From: an uncultured Oscillibacter sp.
GTDB lineage: Bacteria; Bacillota; Clostridia; Oscillospirales; Oscillospiraceae
Reading direction: 5' to 3'
Length of the DNA: 24,144 nucleotides
Assembly (NCBI GenBank): GCA_910589315.1
Contig: CAJUTB010000039.1
Coordinates: 1-24,144 of the forward strand
Below the pieces are notes generated by a model, which was given only the letters and a program-made list of their open reading frames with translations, searched no databases and had not been told where the DNA came from. Positions 1 through 6,981 of this stretch are shown here, one piece after another. Within the stretch, counting starts at the first letter, position 1. The number at the start of each line of letters is the position of its first letter. A program made the translations under genes and the position numbers.

Positions 1-77
1 TTCCGTTCCATTCTGTTCTTGTTCCCTTATGTGCTTTTTTCAGCAAGCTCTATTTTAGTTTATGCGAAAATTGCATA

Positions 78-106
78 TTGCTTTTTATACCAAAATCGCA
101 TAAAAT
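78..106 (+). promoter_or_regulatory. Predicted sigma-A promoter for the 55-residue ORF
   Basis: A -35-like TTGCTT (78-83) is separated by 17 bp from a -10-like TAAAAT (101-106). The predicted start near 113 leaves a leader of about 27 nt before the ATG at 140. Motif match only. Confidence 0.5.
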
Positions 107-139
107 CAAACCAGTACCACCGAACGGAGGAATTACGCC

Positions 140-307
140 ATGCCCAGACGAAAAAAACAAACCATCTGGCGGATTTGGGTCGACACCCAGCAGCAGATCA
201 TATCCTTCCATGAAATCCCCAACGCCCGCCTTCTGGAATTTTTCAACTATGAACTCTTTCAAAGCTGCATCGACCGTTATACCGCTCAACGCTACCGCTA
301 CCAGTAA
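140..307 (+). CDS. Small basic hypothetical protein, 55 aa
   Basis: The ORF starts with ATG at 140 after a GGAGG (126-130) at 9-nt spacing and ends with TAA at 305-307. The 55-residue product has a basic N-terminus (MPRRKKQ), several Trp/Phe/Tyr residues and an Arg/Tyr-rich tail (QRYRYQ). No signal peptide, membrane segment or known domain is evident. A well-placed promoter and ribosome binding site argue that it is a real gene. The ileS T-box promoter starts about 43 nt after its stop and no convincing terminator separates them, so some read-through into the T-box leader is possible. I do not recognise the family. The charge and aromatic content might suit nucleic-acid or ribosome contact, but that is only inference. 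Confidence 0.6.
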   Translation: MPRRKKQTIWRIWVDTQQQIISFHEIPNARLLEFFNYELFQSCIDRYTAQRYRYQ

Positions 308-349
308 AATCTGCCTGCGCTTTTTGCAAAATAAAATGCCGGAAACCCG

Positions 350-377
350 TTGACAAACAAAAAAAAAGTGATATCAT
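350..377 (+). promoter_or_regulatory. Predicted sigma-A promoter of the T-box/ileS transcript
   Basis: A perfect -35 TTGACA (350-355) is followed after 16 bp, including an A-rich run, by TATCAT (372-377), five of six matches to the -10 consensus. The predicted start near 384 sits just upstream of the T-box stem I. Confidence 0.7.
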
Positions 378-383
378 AGGAAA

Positions 384-657
384 GAATTCAATATCTGGCG
401 TCGATAAGGACAAGTAACCCCGGAACTCCCGTAAAGAGAGCCGCCGTTTGGTGCAAGGCGGACGGGACCCGGCGGGGAAAATCCCCTTGGAGCCTCCGGC
501 TGAACCGTTTTGCAGTAAGCCAGGACGTTTGACGGGCGTTATTCCGTCGGCCCGTGTCTGCGGGCGCAGAGCGGCCGCGTCCCGTAAGGGAGCGGCAAAA
601 AGAGTGGTAACGCAGAGTCTGCCTCTGTCTCTTTGAGAGACAGGGGCTTTTTCTTTT
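384..657 (+). promoter_or_regulatory. T-box riboswitch controlling ileS
   Basis: This leader senses uncharged tRNA and lets transcription continue into the synthetase gene when charging is low. Visible parts are a stem I region with AAGTA (about 414-418) and AGAGAGCC (about 437-444), a distal loop GGTGCAAG, and the T-box core AGAGTGGTAACGCAGAG (601-617), followed by an intrinsic terminator. An ATC triplet at 481-483 lies where a specifier codon would be expected and would match isoleucine. The T after TGG in the core would pair with an A discriminator base, as in tRNA-Ile. Stem boundaries and the specifier were judged by eye; the T-box identity itself is well supported by the core motif, the terminator and the downstream ileS. 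Confidence 0.85.
622..657 (+). terminator. Intrinsic terminator of the T-box leader
   Basis: An 11-bp stem (622-632 with 636-646, one G-T wobble) with a TTG loop is followed by a T-rich tract. It begins a few bases after the T-box core, so it is the terminator that competes with the antiterminator when uncharged tRNA binds. Confidence 0.85.
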
Positions 658-726
658 TCGCTCCATTTGCTTTTATATTCCGCTGCCTGCAACGGCCCAT
701 GGCCGAGTGATGAAGGGAGGCTTCGC

Positions 727-1094
727 ATGGAGGAACCCAAACGCGCCGCACCAGAATTGAATATTGTTTTTCAAGATACGCCGGAAAAATTCCGGCATAC
801 CGCAGATGAAATTTTACCATCTTTTCTGAAATAGCTGTGGGACCGGAACAGACTGGAAGAAGAAGTACACGACCGTTGGGAAAAGCTGGAAAATGGCAGG
901 CTGGAAACAGGGATTGCCCCAGGCGGCGAAGAATTATGGCAGGAGTACCGCCGCCGGTATCTGGGGCTTGTTCAGCCCTGGTGTGCGCCTGGTTTTTGAA
1001 ATACAGCGCGGCTGGAAGTTTTGGCAGGCCGGCCCGCTACGATCCTCTTTTCCAGGACCCGGAGGGCGGCTGGCACATCGGCCGCTATCTGTAA
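727..1094 (+). pseudogene. Decayed small gene between the T-box and ileS
   Basis: An ATG at 727 follows AAGGGAGG (713-720) at 6-nt spacing and opens a frame (MEEPKRAAPELNIVFQD...) that meets an in-frame TAG at 832-834 after 35 codons. The same frame continues with protein-like sequence (LWDRNRLEEEVHDRWEKLEN) to a TGA at 997-999. A different frame then carries a plausible C-terminus (GRPARYDPLFQDPEGGWHI) to a TAA at 1092-1094. The simplest reading is one gene of about 120 codons broken by a nonsense mutation and a frameshift somewhere around 950-996. It lies on the T-box transcript, directly before ileS. I do not recognise the family. Alternatives are a real 35-residue ORF or sequencing errors. 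The call is inferred from protein-like composition on both sides of the lesions. Confidence 0.5.
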
Positions 1095-1133
1095 GAAAAT
1101 GTAATTTTTATTTATATAAGGAGGAATTTATCA

Positions 1134-3941
1134 ATGGATTATAACAAAACCATCAATCTCCCCAAGACTGCGTTTCCGATGCGGGCGGGCCTGCCGAAGC
1201 GGGAACCGGATATGCTCAAGCGTTGGGAGGAAGCGGACGTTTACAACGAGCTGCTGAAAAAGAACGAGGGAAAGCCCCTGTTCTCCCTCCACGACGGCCC
1301 TCCGTTCTCCAACGGCTCCATTCACATGGGCACCGCCATGAATAAGGCCATCAAGGACATCATCACCCGTTCCTACGCCATGCGGGGCTACTATACCCCC
1401 TATATCCCCGGCTGGGATAACCATGGTATGCCCATTGAGTCCGCCATCATCAAGCAGAACAAGCTCAACCGCAAGGCCATGAGCGTCCCGGAGTTCCGGT
1501 CTGCCTGCCACGACTTCGCCCAGCATTATGTTGGCGTGCAGATGGAGGCGTTTAAGCGCATTGGCGTTATCGGCGACTGGGATCACCCCTATCTCACCAT
1601 GGACCCCGGCTTCGAGGCGGAGGAAGTCAAGGTGTTCGGTGAGATGTACCAGAAAGGCTATATTTACAAGGGCCTGAAACCCGTTTACTGGTGCCCCCAC
1701 GACGAAACCGCTCTGGCTGAAGCGGAAATCGAGTATCAGGACGACCCCTGTACGACGGTATACGTCAAATTCCCGATGCGCGACGATCTCGGAAAACTCC
1801 CCGGGTTTGACAAGAAAACGCTCTTTTTTGTGATCTGGACCACCACCATCTGGACCCTGCCCGGTAACTTGGGCATCGCGCTCCATCCCAGAGAAACCTA
1901 CGCGCTGGTAAAAGCCTCCAACGGCGAAACCTACGTTATGGCGGAGGCCCTGGTGGAGAAGGTCATGGGCCTGAGCGGTCTGGAGAGCTGGGAGATCGTG
2001 GAGACGCATCCCGGCGAATTCTTTGAAAATATGCTGGCGGATCACCCCTTCCTTCCGAAAACCAGCCGTCTCCTGCTGGCGGAGTACGTCACCATGGACA
2101 GCGGCACAGGCTGCGTCCACACCGCGCCCGGCTTCGGCGCGGACGACTATCAGACCTGCAAGCGTTATGGGATGGAGATGGTGGTTCCCGTGGACGACCA
2201 GGGCCGCCACACGGATTACGCCGGAAAATACGCCGGTATGGAAACGGACAAATCAAACCCCGTGATTCTCGCGGACATGAAGGAAAGCGGGATGCTGTTT
2301 GCCTCCGAGGATATTGTCCACAGCTATCCCCACTGCTGGCGCTGCAAGCACCCGATTATTTTCCGTGCAACGCCCCAATGGTTTTGCTCGGTGGACGCTT
2401 TCAAGGACGAGGCGTGCAAAGCGGCGGATGAAGTGCGCTGGGTGCCCGCCTGGGGCCAGGACCGCATGAAGGCTATGATCCGCGAGCGCGCGGACTGGTG
2501 CATCAGCCGCCAACGCCGCTGGGGCCTGCCCATCCCTGTGTTTTACTGCCAGGATTGCGGCAAGCCCATTGTGACCGGCGAAACAATTGACACAATCTCC
2601 AAGCTCTTTGCGGCGGAGGGCTCCAACGCCTGGTTTGCCAAGGAGGCGGCGGATATTCTGCCTGCCGGATTCGCCTGTCCGCACTGCGGCGGCAAGACCT
2701 TCACCAAGGAAGAAGATACCCTGGACGGCTGGTTTGACTCCGGCTCCACGCATTATGCTTCCATGAAAAAGGACCAGGGTTTCTGGCCCGCTACCATGTA
2801 TTTGGAGGGCCTGGACCAATACCGCGGCTGGTTCCAAAGCTCTTTGCTGACCGCCGTGGGCGCGTTTGGCAAGGGCGCGCCGTTCAAGGAGTGTGTCACC
2901 CACGGCTGGACGGTGGATGGAGAGGGAAAAGCCATGCACAAGTCTTTGGGCAACGGCGTAGACCCTGCGGATGTTATGAATCAGTACGGCGCGGACATTC
3001 TGCGGCTGTGGTCGGCCAACAGCGACTACCATGCGGATGTACGCTGCTCCCATGACATTTTCAAGCAGCTTTCTCAGAACTACCTGAAGTTCCGCAACAC
3101 GGCCCGGTACTGCCTGGGAAATCTGGACGGCTTTGACGCGAACCGCCTCACGCCGCCTGACGAAATGCTGGAACTGGACCGCTGGGCCATCACAAAGCTG
3201 AACGCTTTGATTGAGCGGTGTTTTTCCGCTTACGACGATTATGAATTCCTGGTTGTGACCCACGCCGTTAACGATTTCTGCGTAGTGGATATGTCCAACT
3301 TCTATCTGGATATCATCAAGGACCGCCTGTACTGCGAGGAAAAAGACGGCGCTCTGCGGCGCAGCGCGCAAACTGCGCTGTTCCTGATTCTTGATACGCT
3401 GACGAAAATCATGGCTCCGATTCTGTGCTTCACCTGCGATGAAATCTGGCAGGCGATGCCCCATCGTACCAGCGACGATGCCCGGAACGTCTTGTTTAAC
3501 GACATGAACCAGCCGTTTCAGGACTATGATCTCGGCGCGATGGTATCCTGGGCGGAACTGATCCAGCTTCGTACCGGCGTCAATGCCGCGCTGGAATCTG
3601 CACGGGCGGAGAAGAAACTGGGCAAGTCTCTGGAAGCCCATGTGGTGCTGGTGAAGGACCCGGACGATCGGAGGGATATGCTCCAATGTTTGCAGGCGAA
3701 GTTTGCGGATCAGTGGGCGGATCTGTTCATTGTGTCGGATGTGGAAGTTTCTGAGGATTCCGCGCTGTACGGGCAAGCGGCAGAGACGCCTATTGCGGGT
3801 GTGCGGGCGCTGATTCAGGCGGCGAAGGGGCAGAAGTGCGAACGCTGCTGGAAGCAGTCTCTCAGCGTCGGAAGCGACGGGGCGCATCCTACCCTTTGCC
3901 CTCGGTGCGCGGCTGTGGTGGCGAAGCTGCCGCAGTTCTAA
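1134..3941 (+). CDS. ileS: Isoleucyl-tRNA synthetase
   Basis: IleS is the cytoplasmic class I synthetase that charges tRNA-Ile with isoleucine and edits mischarged valine. The 935-residue length fits bacterial IleS. The ATG at 1134 follows AAGGAGG (1118-1124). The HIGH signature appears as HMGT (residues 64-67) after the DGPPFSNG motif. The KMSKS loop appears as AMHKS (600-604) in the context GEGKAMHKSLGN. The editing domain lies roughly at residues 190-400, and a C-terminal zinc site is formed by C902, C905, C922 and C925. A Cys pair (CQDC) and a CPHC motif also occur within the catalytic half. The gene follows an isoleucine-type T-box, which fits regulation by tRNA-Ile charging. No clear terminator follows, so the XRE gene could receive read-through. 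Confidence 0.97.
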   Translation: MDYNKTINLPKTAFPMRAGLPKREPDMLKRWEEADVYNELLKKNEGKPLFSLHDGPPFSNGSIHMGTAMNKAIKDIITRSYAMRGYYTPYIPGWDNHGMPIESAIIKQNKLNRKAMSVPEFRSACHDFAQHYVGVQMEAFKRIGVIGDWDHPYLTMDPGFEAEEVKVFGEMYQKGYIYKGLKPVYWCPHDETALAEAEIEYQDDPCTTVYVKFPMRDDLGKLPGFDKKTLFFVIWTTTIWTLPGNLGIALHPRETYALVKASNGETYVMAEALVEKVMGLSGLESWEIVETHPGEFFENMLADHPFLPKTSRLLLAEYVTMDSGTGCVHTAPGFGADDYQTCKRYGMEMVVPVDDQGRHTDYAGKYAGMETDKSNPVILADMKESGMLFASEDIVHSYPHCWRCKHPIIFRATPQWFCSVDAFKDEACKAADEVRWVPAWGQDRMKAMIRERADWCISRQRRWGLPIPVFYCQDCGKPIVTGETIDTISKLFAAEGSNAWFAKEAADILPAGFACPHCGGKTFTKEEDTLDGWFDSGSTHYASMKKDQGFWPATMYLEGLDQYRGWFQSSLLTAVGAFGKGAPFKECVTHGWTVDGEGKAMHKSLGNGVDPADVMNQYGADILRLWSANSDYHADVRCSHDIFKQLSQNYLKFRNTARYCLGNLDGFDANRLTPPDEMLELDRWAITKLNALIERCFSAYDDYEFLVVTHAVNDFCVVDMSNFYLDIIKDRLYCEEKDGALRRSAQTALFLILDTLTKIMAPILCFTCDEIWQAMPHRTSDDARNVLFNDMNQPFQDYDLGAMVSWAELIQLRTGVNAALESARAEKKLGKSLEAHVVLVKDPDDRRDMLQCLQAKFADQWADLFIVSDVEVSEDSALYGQAAETPIAGVRALIQAAKGQKCERCWKQSLSVGSDGAHPTLCPRCAAVVAKLPQF

Positions 3942-3958
3942 GGGTAACGGAAGGTTGC

Positions 3959-3987
3959 TTTACAGCCTTGTCCCAGGATGATATACT
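3959..3987 (+). promoter_or_regulatory. Predicted sigma-A promoter of the XRE regulator
   Basis: TTTACA (3959-3964) and TATACT (3982-3987) are separated by exactly 17 bp, each five of six to consensus. The predicted start near 3994 would leave a leader of only about 11 nt, just enough for the GAGGTGA ribosome binding site before the ATG at 4005. Confidence 0.7.
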
Positions 3988-4004
3988 GGGTATGAGGTGA
4001 TGAA

Positions 4005-4442
4005 ATGGAATTCAAAGATGTATTCTCCGAGCTTCGGAAAAAATTTGGATTTTCACAAAACGAGCTGGCGGAAAAACTGTTTGTAACCCGTCAGGCGGTT
4101 TCCCGCTGGGAACGGGGAGAAACGGTGCCGGAAGTTGAGACGCTGCAAGCGATGTCGCAGCTTTTCGGCGTGTCGATCAACACGCTGTTGGGAAGTCCTC
4201 ACACTTTGGTTTGCCAGAGCTGCGGGATGCCGTTGGGGGATGAGACATTTGCCCGGAATCAGGACGGCACATTTAATGAAGCCTATTGCAAATGGTGTTG
4301 GGCAGACGGCGGTTTTACAGTGGATTGCTCTATGGAAGAAATGGTGGAGCAGTGTATTCCCCATATGCATGGAGACCCTGATGCGGCACGGTTGTATTTA
4401 AGGGACCTTCTTCCCACACTGGACCGCTGGAAACAAGCATGA
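4005..4442 (+). CDS. XRE-family regulator with C-terminal zinc ribbon
   Basis: The 145-residue protein has an N-terminal helix-turn-helix (about residues 5-62; the core includes SQNELAEKLFVTRQAVSRWE) typical of XRE/Cro-like DNA-binding proteins. It is followed by a four-Cys zinc ribbon (C70, C73, C95, C98; CQSCGMPLG...YCKWC) of the putative zinc ribbon family often found alone or joined to such regulators in Clostridia. The remaining helical tail holds an EMVEQCIPHM stretch. It is likely a cytoplasmic transcription regulator. The target and signal are unknown; the ribbon could sense metal or redox state, which is inference. The gene is monocistronic, with its own promoter and a strong terminator directly after the stop codon. 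Confidence 0.9.
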   Translation: MEFKDVFSELRKKFGFSQNELAEKLFVTRQAVSRWERGETVPEVETLQAMSQLFGVSINTLLGSPHTLVCQSCGMPLGDETFARNQDGTFNEAYCKWCWADGGFTVDCSMEEMVEQCIPHMHGDPDAARLYLRDLLPTLDRWKQA

Positions 4443-4445
4443 TTC

Positions 4446-4479
4446 AAAACGGACCATCCCTAAGGGATGGTCCGTTTTT
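4446..4479 (+). terminator. Terminator after the XRE gene
   Basis: A perfect inverted repeat (4446-4460 with 4464-4478) with a TAA loop lies just after the TGA. It is flanked by AAAA on the left and TTTTT on the right, so it can end transcription on the plus strand and possibly on both strands. Confidence 0.9.
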
Positions 4480-4537
4480 GCTGCATAACATGACAAGATG
4501 AAACGATGGGGACAGAAGTTGAGCAAAAATGAACACT

Positions 4538-4563
4538 AAAAGACGGCCGTTTTCACGGCCGTC
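4538..4563 (-). terminator. Terminator of the recG-end transcript
   Basis: A 9-bp perfect stem (4542-4550 with 4555-4563) is followed, when read on the minus strand, by TTTT. No such tract follows on the plus strand. It is the first clear terminator downstream of recG, about 365 bp after its stop codon. Confidence 0.6.
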
Positions 4564-4573
4564 GCATTGAGGC

Positions 4574-4897
4574 TTATGATTCCAGCGGCCTCTGCTCAAT
4601 ATCCTTTGCCAGTCTAGCATTATGAATACGCCTATCTTTGATAACACTGGAATTTGAAAAAGGGACCAGCCATTCCGCCCGCCGCAGCAGCGGCAGCGGG
4701 GTTCGGCGCAGAGTCAAGTCGATTTGGACCTCTCGTTTATAGAAGTACCATCCAAAGTCTTGCACCGCACCTTTCAAACGCTCTTTTCTTTTGGACCGTG
4801 AACGGCCCGTTTTCTTTTCTCTCGCCAGAGAAAAGAAAATGGGGGGTTCAATTTTGGACCAGCCATTGCAAATGGCAATTTCACGCCCGCGTCGCAA
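4574..4897. other. Gene-poor stretch with repeat-like DNA
   Basis: No convincing gene is present. Open frames on both strands (for example a 107-codon minus frame) have highly basic, low-complexity translations and no ribosome binding site. The stretch contains a 12-bp direct repeat GGACCAGCCATT (4663-4674 and 4856-4867), TTTGGACC near 4724, 4793 and 4853, a perfect 13-bp inverted repeat (4810-4822 with 4827-4839), and a small palindrome GCCATT-GCA-AATGGC (4862-4876). This looks like an intergenic repeat element or the remains of a mobile sequence lying in the recG 3' untranslated region. Confidence 0.4.
4810..4839. repeat. Perfect 13-bp inverted repeat
   Basis: TTTTCTTTTCTCT (4810-4822) and its exact complement (4827-4839) are separated by CGCC. 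It has the size of an RNA hairpin but no following T tract that would make it a standard terminator. It lies inside the repeat-like stretch downstream of recG. Confidence 0.7.
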
Positions 4898-4926
4898 GGC
4901 GCGTCTTCCGAAATCTCCGAAAGAGA

Positions 4927-6969
4927 CTAATTCAACGTGCTCTGTGAGAACAACAGGTCGACCCGTTCCGCGAGAGCGGGGTAAAGCCCCAGGCTGGGGT
5001 CTTTGAAAAGCAAAGCGTCAGCGGCCCCTTGGGCCTCTTGCAGAAGTTTCGTGTCACAGCCCAGATCGGCAACCTTCAAGCCCGGTAAACCGTGCTGGCG
5101 TTCGCCAAAGAAATCGCCGGGGCCCCGAAGCCGCAAATCTTCCTCTGCGATTTTGAAGCCATCCGCAGTCTTTGCCATCACCTTCAGCCTCTGCCGCGTC
5201 TCCTCATTCCGATTGTCGGAAATCAAAATGCAGTAAGATTGATGCTTCCCGCGGCCAACCCGCCCCCGCAGCTGGTGAAGCTGGCTCAACCCAAACATCT
5301 CCGCATTCTCCACCACCATCACCGCCGCATTCGGCACATCAACCCCCACTTCAATCACGGTTGTCGAAACCAAAATATCCGTCTCATGATTTGCAAACGC
5401 CTGCATAACCGCCTCTTTTTCCTTCGGCTTCATCTTGCCGTGAACAAAGGCAATGTTCAATTCCGGAAAAACGGTCGTTTGCAGCATCTTCGCATATTCT
5501 GTAACCGCTTTCCGCTCATCCGGCTGCTCCTCGTTCTCCGAAACCTGCGGACACACCACATACGCCTGACGCCCCTGCCCAATCAGCTTGCGCAGAAACG
5601 TATATACCCGCGTGTGGTAACTTCCCGGCACAACATAGGTTTCAATGGGCTGACGGCCCGGCGGCAGTTCATCAATCACAGACACATCCAAATCCCCGTA
5701 CAAAATCAGAGCCAGCGTCCGGGGAATCGGGGTCGCGGACATGACCAGCGTATGAGGATGCTCCCCCTTGGCCGCCAGGGCCGCCCGCTGGGCCACGCCG
5801 AACCGGTGCTGTTCGTCCGTCACAACGAGCCCCAAATTCTGGTAAACAATATTGCCCGTAATCAGCGCGTGAGTGCCAATGGCAAAATTCAATTCGCCCC
5901 CGGCCAGCTGGGCAGCCGTTTCCCGTTTGGCCTTTGCCGGCGTGGAGCCTGTCAGCAAAGCGCAGCGGATTCCAAGACGTTCCATCAACGGGGACAAACC
6001 TGCAAAGTGCTGCTGGGCCAAAATTTCCGTCGGAGCCATCAACGCCGCCTGCCGCCCGTTCTTCACGCAAAAATATACGCACGCGGCGGCCACCATCGTT
6101 TTGCCCGACCCAACGTCCCCCTGACACAGCCGGTTCATCGGCAGTCCGGAACGCATACTCTCCAGAGCCTCCTCCACGCAGCGTTTCTGGGCGTTGGTGA
6201 GCCGGAACGGCAGAGCCTCGTAAAACGGAGTCATGTCCACCGCCTCACAGGGCGCGACATGAACCACCTCCCGCCGGTTTTTCAGCTGCCGCAGGCCGAT
6301 GGCGAACAGAAACAATTCCTCAAACGCCAGCCGTCTCCGCGCCAGGGCAAGGGCTTCCGGACTTTCCGGGAAATGGATATTCTCATAAGCGAATTCAATC
6401 CGGCAAAGCTCATGCTCCTGCCGTAAATCATCCGGCAGAATGTCCGGCAGAATTCCGGCGCAGGCGTCCAGCCCCTGCCGGATGGACCGGGACAGCACCA
6501 GCTGGCTCACCCCTGCCGTCAGCGGATAAATGGGCACAATCCGGCCCGTGGCCTCCCGGCGGCCCTCCGGCTCAACGATGGGCGAGGTCATTTTCCGGCG
6601 TTGGTGCGCGCCCTCGGCCCTGCCGCAGAAAATATAGGTCTCCCCTGGCTGAAGACTGTTCTTCAGCCAGGTTTGATTGAAAAACGTCACGTCCAGCACG
6701 CCGGACTCGTCCACCGCCCGGAGTTTAACCAGGTCCATTCCCTTCCGCACATGCGTAACCGCAGGCGGGGCCGCGACCATCGCCGCGACACAGGCCGTCT
6801 CGCCCTCCGCCAGGTCCGCAATGCGGCGGGTTTGGGTACGGTCCTCATAGCGTCGGGGAAACCACGCGATCAGATCCCGCAGGGTAAAAATGCCCAGACG
6901 GTTCAGGGCCTTGGCCCGCTGCTCCCCGACTCCCTTGATATGCCGGACATCCGTGGACAAATCCGCCAT
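4927..6969 (-). CDS. recG: ATP-dependent DNA helicase RecG
   Basis: RecG is a monomeric superfamily 2 helicase that remodels stalled replication forks, R-loops and recombination intermediates. The 680-residue length is normal. The N-terminal wedge/OB region (about residues 1-240) opens with a helix-hairpin-helix-like segment (IKGVGEQRAKALNRLGI). The helicase core shows Walker A GDVGSGKT (284-291), the RecG-type box II DEQH (385-388), and SATPIPRT (411-418), followed by the second motor domain with the QLRGRVGRG motif. The ATG at 6969 follows AAAGGAGG, which overlaps the stop codon of the DUF4132 gene. Only 12 nt separate the two genes, so recG is almost certainly the last gene of the ATPase-VWA-DUF4132 transcription unit. 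In many Bacillota recG sits in other contexts, so this linkage is notable. Confidence 0.97.
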   Translation of the reverse strand: MADLSTDVRHIKGVGEQRAKALNRLGIFTLRDLIAWFPRRYEDRTQTRRIADLAEGETACVAAMVAAPPAVTHVRKGMDLVKLRAVDESGVLDVTFFNQTWLKNSLQPGETYIFCGRAEGAHQRRKMTSPIVEPEGRREATGRIVPIYPLTAGVSQLVLSRSIRQGLDACAGILPDILPDDLRQEHELCRIEFAYENIHFPESPEALALARRRLAFEELFLFAIGLRQLKNRREVVHVAPCEAVDMTPFYEALPFRLTNAQKRCVEEALESMRSGLPMNRLCQGDVGSGKTMVAAACVYFCVKNGRQAALMAPTEILAQQHFAGLSPLMERLGIRCALLTGSTPAKAKRETAAQLAGGELNFAIGTHALITGNIVYQNLGLVVTDEQHRFGVAQRAALAAKGEHPHTLVMSATPIPRTLALILYGDLDVSVIDELPPGRQPIETYVVPGSYHTRVYTFLRKLIGQGRQAYVVCPQVSENEEQPDERKAVTEYAKMLQTTVFPELNIAFVHGKMKPKEKEAVMQAFANHETDILVSTTVIEVGVDVPNAAVMVVENAEMFGLSQLHQLRGRVGRGKHQSYCILISDNRNEETRQRLKVMAKTADGFKIAEEDLRLRGPGDFFGERQHGLPGLKVADLGCDTKLLQEAQGAADALLFKDPSLGLYPALAERVDLLFSQSTLN

Positions 6970-6981
6970 GCCGCGCCTCCT

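Noticed and set aside
2253..3887. A 544-codon minus-strand frame opposite ileS.
   Set aside because: Shadow of ileS without a ribosome binding site or recognisable domain.
5092..6426. A 444-codon plus-strand frame opposite recG.
   Set aside because: Shadow of recG with His/Arg/Gln-rich, family-less translation.
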